This document shows, in pieces, positions 1 to 11,940 of a DNA stretch of 64,000 nt. Position 1 is the stretch's first letter. Each line of letters begins with the position of its first letter. This DNA comes from Mycteria americana. Taxonomy: Eukaryota > Chordata > Aves > Ciconiiformes > Ciconiidae. Made by a program: the position numbers and the translations under genes. Location: NCBI RefSeq assembly GCF_035582795.1, contig NC_134367.1:84551062-84615061 (forward strand). Reading direction: 5' to 3'. Under the pieces are notes generated by a model. It saw nothing but the letters and a program-made list of their open reading frames with translations. It was not told the DNA's origin and did no database searches.

Positions 1-2081
1 AAGCGTAATGATGTAAAAAGTATTTAAACGATTTTGAATGAGCTAAGGGTTCACAGGCAGCCTTCTTTTTTCAATTCTACCTTCTTCTAACATTTAGCAG
101 GTAGCTTGTAACCTTTCCCTTACGTGTTTGACGCAAAGCCACGTTAACTTTGGGTAATTCATTGGCCTGCTGGTGCGTCTCCCATTACGTGGGAAGCTAC
201 CCACACAATCTTCTGTTGAAAACTGAAATAAGTGGAGAGAGCGGCAACATCCCCATCTCTCTTAAATCCGCTCAGAAAGACTAGATGTTTATACCTTTGC
301 TGCTGTACATTCTTTTTCGATTTCAAGATATCAAACAGTTTTTCCCCTTACAAAATACGGCTTTACTAGGCAAACTAATGGTACTCTTAGCTCAGATCTT
401 CTCTGTTTCTTATCAATTTCTTATCTGTAAAGAAATAATTAGACAGTTCTCTCCATCGGAATAAACCTTTTTTTTTAATAATGTCTTAGCTCATGTAAAT
501 ACAAAGTTAGGTTAAGCTGAAATAAGAAGCTTTAAGACATTTTCCATTCCAAATACTGATTCTCACCAATATAAGGAAGGATTTCTTATGTGCAGATCTG
601 TTTTAGTCTGCCTTGAACATATATAAATGTTTGGCAATTAAATAGAGCCTCTCATTGTCCTGGCTGTACTTATCTTTCTCTTTTAACCTTTCAATGCATG
701 CCATCACCTCTGGACACTTTTGAAGTTGTAGGTTCCTGGCTTTCAACATGAATTACTGTTATACCCTCCTTCAAGTGAAGGGACCAACTAAACTGAAGTC
801 AGCCTTTAACAGAAATCACTGCTGAGTGTTGCATGCGGCTGACTGACGGCTTTATCGGATGTTAAATGGGGTGAATTTAAGGAAGGCAGGTGAAAGCCCT
901 GAAGGCAGTGGCCTGCTGCTGAGGTCTGCCAGCACGTTTTGATCTCTGTAGGAGCTGAATCTCCTAACCTCACTTTGCTCATTCATTCACAAGCTGGATA
1001 CACTATCTGCTGATAGTGGTACGACAGCAAGGCTATAACAATTCATGTCGAAGGATGTAAGTAAAGGGGCAAGGTGTTTTAGGAGAGAAATTACCTTTTC
1101 ATTAAACCAAGTGCTCTAATATGTGAAAGAGACGAGTTTTTGGAAACATAAGCCTGAAGGAGGTTTTGGTGGCTGTCATGCAGCTGACTTGAAACCAGAC
1201 ATACAGTGGATGCCATCTTTAAAAATTATCACCTGCTTTGTATAGTGTCTGTAACTGGGCTGATGGGTGCTCGGGTGCATGGCTGAGGAGCCGCCTCTGC
1301 TTTGGGATCCTGGACGCTGGGATCAGCAGTAAGGCATGTGTGAAGCTGAGCTTTCCAGCAGCATCCCAGGCTCAGTTATACCGGGGCAAAGCTCCAGTCC
1401 ATGTGCTGGGTCGCATTTGGTGCAGGACTCAAGCTAAAAACAGTTAGGGTTGCCTAGTCTGAGATGCTCTTCCGGGCAGCCTGTGGCTTGGTCTGATTTT
1501 TGCCATCTGGTTACAGCCTCAGGAGAGCTGTTTTGCTAGGGATCACTGAAATACTCGGTGATCCCAGTTCCGTATTATTCGTGCTACTTACATTGCAGTG
1601 ACCATGTTTAACTTCAAGATTAAATACATTGTCACCTCTCTCCTTTTAAGAAACACCATATTCCATAAGCTGCTCAATTCCACATTTTCCAAGACAATAA
1701 CAATTCCAAGTGTTGTTGTAATCCCCTTTGCTGCTTTATTAAACTCAGTGCTGTATTTTTCATTCATTTACACATCCTAACAGCATCGGTTTAAGTGGTG
1801 TGTTAAGCCTTTCTATGTACATCGGAGCAACATGTAATTTTCATTTCCATTTTACCCAGCGGCTTCTAAATGTAGAGGTGATAATTATTATTTGCATTGT
1901 AATTACGCCTCAGTTGAACCAGAGGCTTTGCAATGATCTAAAAATGAAGGACGTTTTGTGTCAAGATCTGGTGGGGTTCTTTTGCTGGTAAAGCTCCACA
2001 TGACTTCGGAAGGGCCTAGGATTTGAAAACTAAAATGCAGCCTGTATTTCCTTAGTAAGCCTTGTGTTTTCTTCTCCCCAG
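1..2081 (+). other. SLC35F3: SLC35F3 intron, 3' part (upstream of first visible exon)
   Basis: This is non-coding sequence before the first recognisable SLC35F3 exon. It ends in a pyrimidine-rich tract and an AG at 2080-2081. I looked for the expected upstream coding exon, which in mammals is a short N-terminal segment before the Gly codon split at this junction. I did not find it, so it probably lies left of the window. Stops are frequent and the base composition is AT-rich. The stretch 1590-1990 is the most ordered part, with an octamer-like ATTTGCAT at 1890-1897 and TAATTA at 1900-1905. Nothing else is supported here. Confidence 0.75.
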
Positions 2082-2406
2082 GGGATGAGCGCTCCCGGGA
2101 GTCTCCAGCCCCAGCCGAAGCACAGATGCAAGCCGGGGCGGAAGGCGGTGGAAGGGTGAACCGCTGTTGCTGGAAATGCTCCGTGACACAACTCAAGAAG
2201 ATTTTCTGGGGTGTGGCCGTGGTCCTGGGTGTCTGCTCCTCCTGGTCGGGTTCAACCCAGCTAGCAAAACTGACCTTTAAGAAATTGGATGCACCCTTCA
2301 CTCTAACGTGGTTTGCAACAAACTGGAACTTTTTATTCTTTCCTTTGTATTATCTTGGACATGTTTTTAAGTCAGCTGAAAAGCAGTCTCCAAAGCAAAG
2401 ATACAG
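2082..2406 (+). CDS. SLC35F3: SLC35F3 internal coding exon (N-terminal cytosolic part, TM1-TM2)
   Basis: This exon encodes the N-terminal region of solute carrier family 35 member F3, a multi-pass membrane protein implicated in thiamine transport in humans. The acceptor is CCCCAG at 2076-2081 and the donor is AG|GTATGG at 2406/2407. Two bases complete a Gly codon from the previous exon, then 107 whole codons follow, and AG begins an Arg codon finished in the next exon. Counting Asp at 2084 as residue 1, residues 1-40 are hydrophilic with a Cys-rich CCWKC motif. A first membrane helix (IFWGVAVVLGVCSSW) spans about 40-61 and a second about 71-93, with the motif TWFATNWNFLFFPLYY. The spacing and wording match the SLC35F family closely. 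The ATG at 2126 is internal, not a start. Confidence 0.93.
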
Positions 2407-4390
2407 GTATGGGAGCTTTTGTTTTTTCTCCTGTGGCTCTTGCATGCTGCTCTACCTCTAGCGGACATTTTATTCAGATCAGCCAGTTAAATCAACTTGC
2501 ATTTGCTTTCCTCTTCAGGTTTGTTAAAGGATGTTCTGAATTCATTCTGTGTCCTGTACTGGGTGGTATCTTACTATTCTTAATACGATTTCATTCCAAC
2601 AGTAAGAAATCCAGGTTTATTTCCGATACATACAAGTCACGCAATGAAACTCCGCATTTTCTGCAATTGCTTCTCAAGAGTTTTCTGTTCAAACCTCTGT
2701 GAGCATATTTTTTTTATTACTATCTTCTTCCTCTGCCCACAGCTGACTTCTATGGCAATCTGAGTAAGCTAAGTAAGCTTTTCTTTTCCAAACTCAGGAC
2801 TAGTGCAGTGCCGTGAATAGCCAAGTAAAACGTATTGCAGTATTTTCCTGGCATTATGCCCCTGACATCAAAGGCCAAGCTGTGATCCCAGTTAAACTCG
2901 AGCTGTTGTGTTTATTTCCGGGAGGAAGCGCAGTCATAACCAAAGACAGCACTTTGTCTTCAGCACACCTTGTCTTTACAGCAAAGCCTGAAGCACTCGT
3001 GGAAAACCCTGAGTGCCCATCTTCTGTGAGGGGCTGAGGATGCTCTGGCTGCTTGAAGGACTGCCTCTTGGTGAGCGCTCCTTCATCTCATCTCATTTTG
3101 GCCGGAGAGGTGTCTGGGACAGATGGGATGACTCAGCCATCAAGATGTCCCATGTCAGAGAGCTTCCCCAATACATGGAAGGATGTGAACAACATTTTCC
3201 CCTTCTGTTACACCGTGGGGCTCACAGCCTTTTAATGAAGTAGCTGGGAGAGTAAACAGTAAGAAGCACACACTTCTCAGCTTCCAGCTATGCAGCAGCA
3301 AGGTGGAAACTCACTACAGGAAAAAATCCAAGAAATTAACCCAGGGTACTCGGGCAATGCTCTACCTCAGATGACTAGGGTTAGGGTCATAAACGCTGAA
3401 ATCGTGCTGCTTTGCCATCGTTACAGTTTCTTCACCTTCTAAATCATTCAGGGGCTGCAGATAAAGGAATTTCACTGTTCGCTGCAGGTTCTAGAGCAGT
3501 ATCCAGAAATTTTAAAGGCATTTTCACAAGATGCCATGTTACCTGCACTTCAGTCTTCAGTTTGTATTTGTTGTTTAGTCCACAGCAAACATGGTTGCTT
3601 CAGAGATGAGAAGCATGGAGGTTAGAGAAAGCAACAGTTTAATCTAAAAAAACCAACAAATGCTAGCCCAAAACAACTACCTTTTCGTTTCTTTGGGTTT
3701 TAAGTATTTTTCTTTCCAGCTGCTCTCAGATAATGTTTTAAATACTGCTGAATTCTGGGGTGAGCAGTTGTGGTTCGCCAGATCCCTGGGGTTAAACCCG
3801 GAGCATTATACTCTTTGTTGCTGCAGTTAATTGATATGGTTGGTAGTTTTATGTTTTCCATTTAATTAAATGATGGCTGACTTGAAGAGCAGGTGCAAGC
3901 CCTGCAGCCTGTTTGGGATGCAGGGGCACATCATTACAAGTAAGCTTGCGGCAGGCTTAGTATTAGTAACATACGTGCATTTGTGTGTCTGACCAGCAGA
4001 CTGAATAAGGTTAATTTGCAGAGTTTTTTATTAGTGTCAGGATAGTCTTGGGCATTTGGAGATGTGGCTTTGGTTCCTAGCTTTGCTGCAGATTTGTTTT
4101 GTGGCTTTGAGCGAGTCACTACAGACCTGATTTCCTTATATTCTCTGTTCGTTTGGATGAGACAGTCCTTCAGAGGGAGGACTGTCCCTTACCATGTGTA
4201 TATGTAGTGTCTGCTTCAGCATGTCCACTATCTACACTGAGACCTTTCAGTGGTCCTGCACTAAGAATTACTGTAAAAAGAATTACTGTTCATCTGCCTG
4301 CTCCATTATGGCTGAGATGTCACATGCACATACATCTGAAAACCCAAGCATTGAGGTCCAGCATCCCCTCTTAACTATTTCCCCTTTTTG

Positions 4391-4431
4391 CATATTATAT
4401 ATATATGCATATAAAGAGAGAGAGATACAGA
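4391..4431. repeat. Compound AT/GA microsatellite
   Basis: A run of TA dinucleotides passes through a central ATGCAT into a short GA run. It is simple-sequence DNA in the SLC35F3 intron and has no coding meaning. It may be length-variable between individuals. Confidence 0.8.
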
Positions 4432-4810
4432 GACTTTGCAGCTCTATGTGAGACATTACCATCTTCAGGAAAGCTTGCACTCCAGGCACAGTTGGACATG
4501 TTAGGGAGGCATCACATGGGCTTCTGGATAGTTAAAATAAGACAATTCTGACCTGGAACTAACAAGCAACTTGCTTAATCACTTGCTTCTTCTTTTATCC
4601 GGCACCTTCATTTATATTTTATATACTATCTAGGCTCCCTGGCAGGAATTTGCAGTGAGATAAATGAAAAGGTGGTAGTGGGAGAAGGTGGTAATATGAC
4701 ATCTAAGTCACCTTAGCAGTGAGGTAGTAAAGGAAGGGATTCTCAGATCTTGCCTACGCAGGTCGCTACAATCCACAGGCACCTAATTTTTTTGGCAGCA
4801 AAGCTCCCCA

Positions 4811-4990
4811 AGGACACCTGCGCAGCCGCCTCCTCCTCAGCAGGGCTGGGCAGCTCAGCCTCCCCTCACCGCGGCGCAGGCAGTGCCTTCTCGCCGCCCT
4901 TCCTCGGTGGGCTGCTTCGCCTGGGCCAGCAGACGTGCTTCGGCGTACCTCGCTATACAGCTAAAGAGCACGTAAAGAACAGCAACCATT
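4811..4990. promoter_or_regulatory. Isolated CpG cluster in intron
   Basis: By eye I count about 14 CpG dinucleotides in 170 bases, while the surrounding several kilobases are AT-rich and nearly CpG-free. Unmethylated promoters or recently inserted GC-rich sequence can look like this. It overlaps the 3' half of the antisense frame at 4855-5157. Whether it is a promoter, an enhancer or part of a retrocopy cannot be settled from sequence. Confidence 0.35.
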
Positions 4991-5157
4991 AGGAAAAAAT
5001 ATACAAAAGAGGGATCATAAAATGTAAGAACAGTGAATAGATATATAGTCCCTCCTATACAGGTTATATGGTTTATTATGGTTTTAAAGTCCAATTGTAT
5101 TGTACCAGTATGTACATATACTGTGCCGTAAATATATGAATTTGTATGTTTGTAGTC
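4855..5157 (-). other. Antisense hydrophobic open frame, unknown
   Basis: On the minus strand a frame of 100 sense codons stays open from just after a TGA at 5160-5158 to a TGA at 4857-4855. It predicts two adjacent membrane-spanning segments: an N-terminal one around IINHITCIGGTIYLFTVLTF and a second around FVYFFLMVAVLYVLFSCIA. A charged, GC-rich tail follows. No ATG lies before the first helix; the first in-frame ATG is inside the second helix. A short pyrimidine stretch ending in AG (5158-5157) could be a splice acceptor. I do not recognise the protein. It could be a terminal exon of a nested antisense gene, a retrocopy fragment or chance. Confidence 0.25.
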
Positions 5158-8100
5158 TCACAAAAGAACATACCTGTCGTGGACACAAACCAGGTTAAAG
5201 CTGCACAGATTTTTTTCCCATTTTATAGCACATATAATTGTAATAGATTTGCCACCAAAATTTTATAGTAGCACATTAAATTTAAGAGCAGGTTTATTCA
5301 GTTTCTTTATAAGATTTTGAGTATTAGGCCATAATACAAAATATTAAGGATTTCTGATTGACCCATGTTGCATGCTAACTTTCTATTTAAGCTGAAGTAG
5401 ACTATCAGTTGTGTCCACAGCATGGGGAGAGAGTCACTCTTCAAAGCAAACCAAAACTTATGCATTCACGTCCAAACTGCTCTAGGCTCCCTGTGCAGCT
5501 CCATCAAATGCCAGCGTTGTGCCCAAGTGTAGACCTCTCAGGGAGGACTCGTCCACTCTCGCTACCAAGGATGCCACCACCCTTGGCACAGGACTGCATG
5601 TGTGGGGAGTGACGCAGAGAGCTCTGCAAGCCACTGAAGAGCACGCCAGGGTCAGCGCCTCTCTCTTACTTCTTGTGCAAGTGCTCACTAGCTTAAAATA
5701 AAATTACAGTAACTAAATTATCATTCACTTCAACCACTGTCCAGTCCAGAAATAACACATGTAATGATTTCTGTGCCTAATGGATCATTTAAGACTACTT
5801 CATTTTGGCTTCATACTTTTTGCTTCCAAACTGCTTTATAAAATGACACATTTAATCTGATGAGCTACCCTCCGTCATACCTACATTATTAATTTATGCG
5901 GTAACGTAAATTAAAAGCACTAGAGCTTAAAGCTCCCTGGCTACATGAAAGATTAAATTAAAATCTCTGTAAGATATTGGTTAGCTTTGTGTATCTCTAG
6001 GCAGGACAAACCACACCTTTTATAAAGATTCGCTCTGTGTGTGGCAACTGGGGGAGTAACGAAGGACTGTGTTCACATTTTAGTTGGAGAATACCTCAGA
6101 AAGCTTCCTTATTTTGATGGTACGGTCTTATCTAATGCTTTTTTGAGAAGGAAAGGGCAGGACTTTCCAGAATGGTTTGCATGATTATTTATTTATTTGC
6201 TTATCATTTAGATCTTGATTTTTATTTCATAAAGCATTAGGGCTAAAGAAAACACCAAAAGCTAAAACTAAATCTCTTCCATAACCTCGACTAGAGCTGA
6301 TGTGTTGGGCGAATGAAAGAATCGTCGCACGTACCTGCACTGATCTACGACCACATTTGAACATGTTTTAACACGTTCTCTTTCACTGAATCAGACTTTT
6401 GTCTCTATACTGCCCCCAAATTAGCTGCCACTAATCTTTCGGAATTTGAAGATTTTTCTTTGAAAAGAAAAAGTCAAGGGTGGCACCAAAGTATAGTTAT
6501 TTCTTTGAAACGGAACCAAAATACTGGGGGCAATAATGGTAGAGGACTAATGTAGTAGATCTCACTTACTCCAATTTACCCACGTATTAACTTCACAAGA
6601 GTCACTTTTGCTTTATATGCATATGGGCTCAGAATTGAGACCTAGCTCTTCAGCGGCCAGAAATTATCAGTGCCATAGCTTCACATGATGTCCAGGAGAA
6701 GTGGGCCAGTTTCTAAATGTGTTTCACCTGTATTTCTGCTAGCATGGAGGAGACGAGGCACTACCCTGACATCCCCAGTAGTTCTAGGAGCTGGGTCCAT
6801 TAGTTTGATCCTGACTCATGTGAAAGTGCAATTCACCGTACCAGGGGCACTGCCCTCCTCTTCTGCAGCAGGCAGAGAACCCAGGCATGCTGTGCTGGTA
6901 ACCAACCGCCTGGCCACGATGAAACCCTAAGGGGGAAGAAGGTCAGAGCCTGATTTGGCATCACTGGATGCTTTTTTACTATTGATTTTCAGCATTTTGT
7001 ATTCATGAGTCTCTCCTACCCAGCAGCTTTAAAATGTTGCGGTGTGGTTGACTTTTGGTATCCTGCTGATTTATATTACTACTTAGGTGGGAGCTTCACC
7101 ACCAGAGCAGACAGCATTAACAGAGTCATAAATAAGCTACGAAGGCATGAAGACATGATGAATGCAAATGTTTTTAGCAAATGTCACACAATGAAGCATG
7201 TTTTCTTTCAAAAAACTTCGGTTTATAAACACTATTTGTCTAATTCAGCACATTAATCTTAAAATAATACCTATTTACTTTGTGTTCCTCAAAATAAAAT
7301 CACTTTACAATTCAAGTTCCCATTGGCTTGTTGGGGGAAAAAAAACCCGACAACCAGAGAACAAAAAGAACCCTTGAAATTAAAAGATATAGCATCTGAT
7401 TCTTACCTGAGTTAGACAGATACAAGCCAGGAGGAACTCCAAATTACAGCAATTTGATCTCTACAGCAGTCTGTCAGAGCTTACCTTTGCGCTTGGTATC
7501 GAAGCGATTAATTAAAAGAAGATGTGGATATTGTGCAAGAGGTTTATCATACTCATGGTCATCTATATCTCTCCTGCAGATGTCTGAACTGTTGGTGGTG
7601 ATGTGTTATTGATGGGCCACGGTATCACTTCTCAGACTGTTTTCACTGAATCTGCACTTTTCTTCCAGGGGTTCTAGCTGAAGGCAAGGCCAAATTGTAC
7701 TATTAGCAAGTAGCAGTAGTCGTGAAGCCTTCTGCTGGAACAACGTGGTGTTTGTGGTCGGGGCAGTGCTGGTGGGCATCTGTCCGATGTCCAACTTGCT
7801 GTGCGTACAGCATCAAAGCTAGGGCATGGGGCATTCATTTGGGCTTAGATCAGCTGAAGCCCAAGCCACAGAGCTCCGGGTGATGCTGTTGTTAACTTCT
7901 GTTTCTCACAGTTAAATAATGACCTCTTCCTGATGAAACCTGTGGTAGCTGCTGTCTCTTTCCTTTTGAAAAGGAAAGTGTGTCCCCGTGGGACGTGGGC
8001 TAGGGGTGCATTACCCCGTGGGAGTTCTGGAGGTGGCTTCTCGCTGCTGCCTTGACATAATACAGCTATGCTGCATTATTGCCAGATTATCACGTAAGTT

Positions 8101-11100
8101 GTCATTTCAGCTGCTTCCTTGGGGAGACTTGTTTTCTTAGGCGATAAAAGATTAGTGTCACGGTTTCCTGCTCTTTGTGGCTCCTGAAACAAAATTTGCT
8201 CAGCCAGCTGTCAAAAATATGCTCTACAGGCTGCCTGTTCTTGAGGAAATAGGTAGTCCTCCAGCTCCAGAGTATTTCTAGAGTAGCCTCCTGTTCACGT
8301 ATGTCTTTTCTACACACTGAAGACACTACCAGGGGTTAGATTAGCAAGGAAATTTGCCACAGCTGGCTCCTCAGTGCCACATTGCATATTCCAGCACTGC
8401 CAACTTGGAGCTGAATGCCCGGTTGCCTCCTAAAATGCATGGGGAGAGCAAACACCTACAGAGGAGGCACAAAGTGAGGCATGTAAGGTAAACAGCAGGA
8501 AAGGCCGAGGAGACAGAGGAAGTCTGTTTGCCAGACTTTAGCTGTTAGTGGGAGCCCTCCACCATCCCAGAGTTAAGTGCCTAGCTGGACTTGAGCTGGC
8601 ACTCCCTCTTGATGTTTTCCATTGGAAAGCTTAAAAAACTGCTCCTGGACCCGTTTTCTGTTCCTCAGATGCATGGTATGGGAGCTTGGTACCTACATTG
8701 GGCTGAGGATGTGAGTGGCTGGCAGAACGCCCCAAAATTAATGCCCGAGTCCTAACTTCTCTGGAGGTAGCTCTCACAATGCGAAGCCTGCACGTGGGTC
8801 TCGGGCACATAAGGTGGCATTTATATGTGTACCGCCCTTTCTAAACCTACCCCAGCTTTTACATCTCCTGAAAACACCTTTAAGAGAATGTCTTTAAACT
8901 TCCGTTTGACTAGTTTGCTAATTCCTTCTATTCGGGTAGCTAACACTGCCTTTGAAAGCTTGTGTCTTAGCTTCTGTGAGAAAACAATCGTGGTTCCTTC
9001 TTTAGGAAACCAGTCCTTTTTAATTTAGCCTCCCAGGTTATACTTGGAGATCGCATTTGTATTTCAGACCATAATTTTCTGAAAAGAGCTTAACATTCAT
9101 GCCTGGTGAAAAACTTCCCTGTAATCTGAAGATCCTTCATCTGTTGAGGATCACCTCTTCTGGGCTTTTGGACCTTTGTGGAATGCTAATTGAGAATAAA
9201 AATTGGGTACTACCTGATCAGGAGAAACACGTGTTCTTTAATCTTGAGCCTGGCTTGCAAAATCATTCCAAGGATGATTGAATTAATTGGTGTCCAGTAA
9301 TTCTGTCTTGTTGTTCCATTACTTTTGTCTTCTCTGCTGTGGCTTGAACAGGTGCTCTGAAATAATTACATTATGTGCCTCCTATGAGGTGGTGCTTGAG
9401 GCAAGGACTAGAAAGAGAAGTAATTGTTCTTGTTACCTGCAGACAGGGCACGTGCCATGAAACAATGTGTTTCTGTAATGGCTTTTGCTTGGAAAAAATG
9501 TCGTGTCTTGCAGCACTGAATGACCTCTGGTCAGTACTTAAACCGGACTTCATTAGCTGGCTCTTCCTCTGGTTAGTAGCTGCCAAGCTTCCATGCTGCT
9601 AGCGCTTTTCCCAGGTGACCTCAAGAGCAAATCCCCCTGTACTGCTCCTACCCATGCTGATCCCTCTGCACTGACTGAGACTGTGGAGCCAAAGGAAGCC
9701 AGGTTGAAGGGACCTCCGGGGTCACCTCCTCCTTCTGTGCCTCCAGGCATGACCTGCACGCACAAACAGAAAAGTAACCACATTTTATGGCTGGCAGAGG
9801 AAAAAAAGGGGCTGGGAAAAGAGTGTGTGATCATGTTTACTGTGTGGGGAAAGCAGCAGAAAGCTGAGGTGAACATGGATATGCTGTTTTTCCAGTCATT
9901 GTACCATGAAAAAAGACAGAGTTCACAGCTGGTCCTTTTGCAGGCAGTGTTTTACCTCGGTCATGGTATCGAGTATCTTGACACCCAGTGCACAAACTCA
10001 TTAAACGGGGATTATCCTAGACATGTTCTCCCATGTTGTTTACAACAGCAACATAAACAACAACAAAACTCAGGAGGGAGTGATAAGGAATTCTACATTT
10101 TTTTTCAGCCCAGATCTGTGTCAAAATATCTTGAAGGCAGCTACCTTTAAAGCTGCTTTAAAAAAGGAAAGTGCCTGTATGGTAACGGACTTCGTAGCTA
10201 TAATTAACAGCTCTCAGTAAAGACGGACGATACAGTGAGAAGCGTTGGAGGCTGACAGTGCTACAGAAGTGGAAAAAACCTTTTTGTCCAGCTGCCTAGT
10301 GGTTATGGACTGTGTCCAGATTTCCCAGGATCGTTCGTGTTTGTATAAAAAGGCAGCCTCATATAAATGCGCAAGTACCTAGCAGAAGATCCTGTTCAGT
10401 ACGGGTCTGCAGGAGCTGGCCACCCTTGCTTGTTAGTCAAAGCTATAGCTGGTAAAAAGGGAGAAATAGCCAAGGGTGAAGGTTGGCAGTAGCACAGGTA
10501 CATGGACAGGGCTTCAGAAATTGAAAAACCCCATTGAGCAGTTAAATAATGTTGTCTGTGAACATCCGTAGATTTTTTTGGAGGGAAACAAAGATAAGAC
10601 ATGAGCTGATGGCTAGACAGGTTCATATATGTACTCGCACACCCATATACAACCATTTCTGTGTGCTTCCAGTGCTAAAACGCCTTTCTAAATGGTAGCT
10701 TCCCTCCAGAGAATCCGATCCGAAATGGAGCAGACAAACAAAATCTGGTTTGCCTCGTTCGCCTGCTGTGGCTGGTAGTTAGGGAAGACCACTTCTCTTC
10801 AGCCTAGCTGTGAAAAAGAAACAACCCTCCTGTTGGTCTGCTTGTCAGTCCTTGGCATCAGGGCTAAAACTCAGCCGGTTTAAAGGCAGGAGCCTCATTT
10901 ACTTTATGGCCTTTATGGTCATTGCCACATCATTTGGGTGTCTCATCCTCAGCAAGCCTACACTAACCAAGTCCGCTGTGGCCGCCTTACCTGTTCCCCG
11001 TTCCCCGTATCTCCAGCTGAGTGCTTCCTCACGTGGAGCTGGTTTCGTTTGCTCATGGCTTGTTAATTTATAAATTGCATTCCTTCTCTTTGGAGCTGGG

Positions 11101-11857
11101 GGATTGTTTACTTGTTTGCTGAAGCTGCTTATTTTGTGAGCGCGTAGAGACTGCTGCAACGTTTCCTTCATATCTTTGAAAACTGTCCGCTGCCTTGGTA
11201 AAACGTTCGGACTCCCACAGGGGGAATGGGCCTCTGGAAGGCTTACGTGAGGGATGGCATCCCCATCTCTTTCAGCATACGCAAATGTTAAACCCCAGGG
11301 ATCTCAAGTCACCGCGAATGTCCCGTCAGTGACAGAGCGGTATTAACCTTCATGTAGTACATTGCTAACACGGAGCGCCCTTGGATGGTATGAGCCCAGG
11401 TCCATTCACTACAGGGGGACTCTGTTCCTCTATGTCATCTGGTATTTGCCCTGGCATTGCATCTAAAAAATGTTTTGCTTCACCAAAATACTGTGGTTTT
11501 TTTAACTTAATTCTCTTCACTGTATCTATTGTAAAGGGCAGCCAGGCCAACTGAAAATTGTATCCTGCTTTTTTGGCACTGAACCTACAGCTTTCTTCAC
11601 TAGTCTGGCTTATTATGCTTTCAGCTGGAGTACATATGGATTTCCCAGTACAGAAAGATGATTTTTCAGCTATGAAAAGCTCTCCTATTTAATAGCACAC
11701 TAGAAAATAGCAAGAATTGCACCTCTACTTTCAGTACCTCATAATAGTACCTAGAATAAAAATGAAGCTACAGCTCTGTGATGCTCTGTGATATTTTCAC
11801 CATCTAACAAAAGGTGCTGTTGTTAGACCATCTCACCATGATATCCTGAACATCAGG

Positions 11858-11940
11858 TCATAGAAACACAGAGTAATTCTGGCTGCTGGGGACCTGGGGA
11901 GGGAGGTCTCTAGTCCAACGTGCTCAGCACAGAGCCACAT
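11858..11940 (-). mobile_element. Decayed CR1 LINE 3'-end fragment
   Basis: The plus-strand text starts TCATAGAAACACAGAG and continues to GGTCTCTAGTCCAAC and TGCTCAGCACAGAG. These match the order of motifs in the reverse complement of avian CR1 3' ends (TCATAGAATCACAGAAT, then GTCATCTAGTCCAACC, then CTGCTCAAAGCAG). It is short and diverged, so it is an old copy. The assignment rests on remembered family motifs, not an alignment. Confidence 0.5.

Noticed and set aside
2126..2461. ATG at 2126 as the SLC35F3 start, with read-through past 2406
   Set aside because: Upstream codons from 2084 match the family N-terminal region, and the exon ends at a good GT donor at 2407. The residues after it are intron.
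9593..10150. 185-codon plus-strand frame in the large intron
   Set aside because: No recognisable domain, no splice context, and a second long frame overlaps it. Treated as chance.
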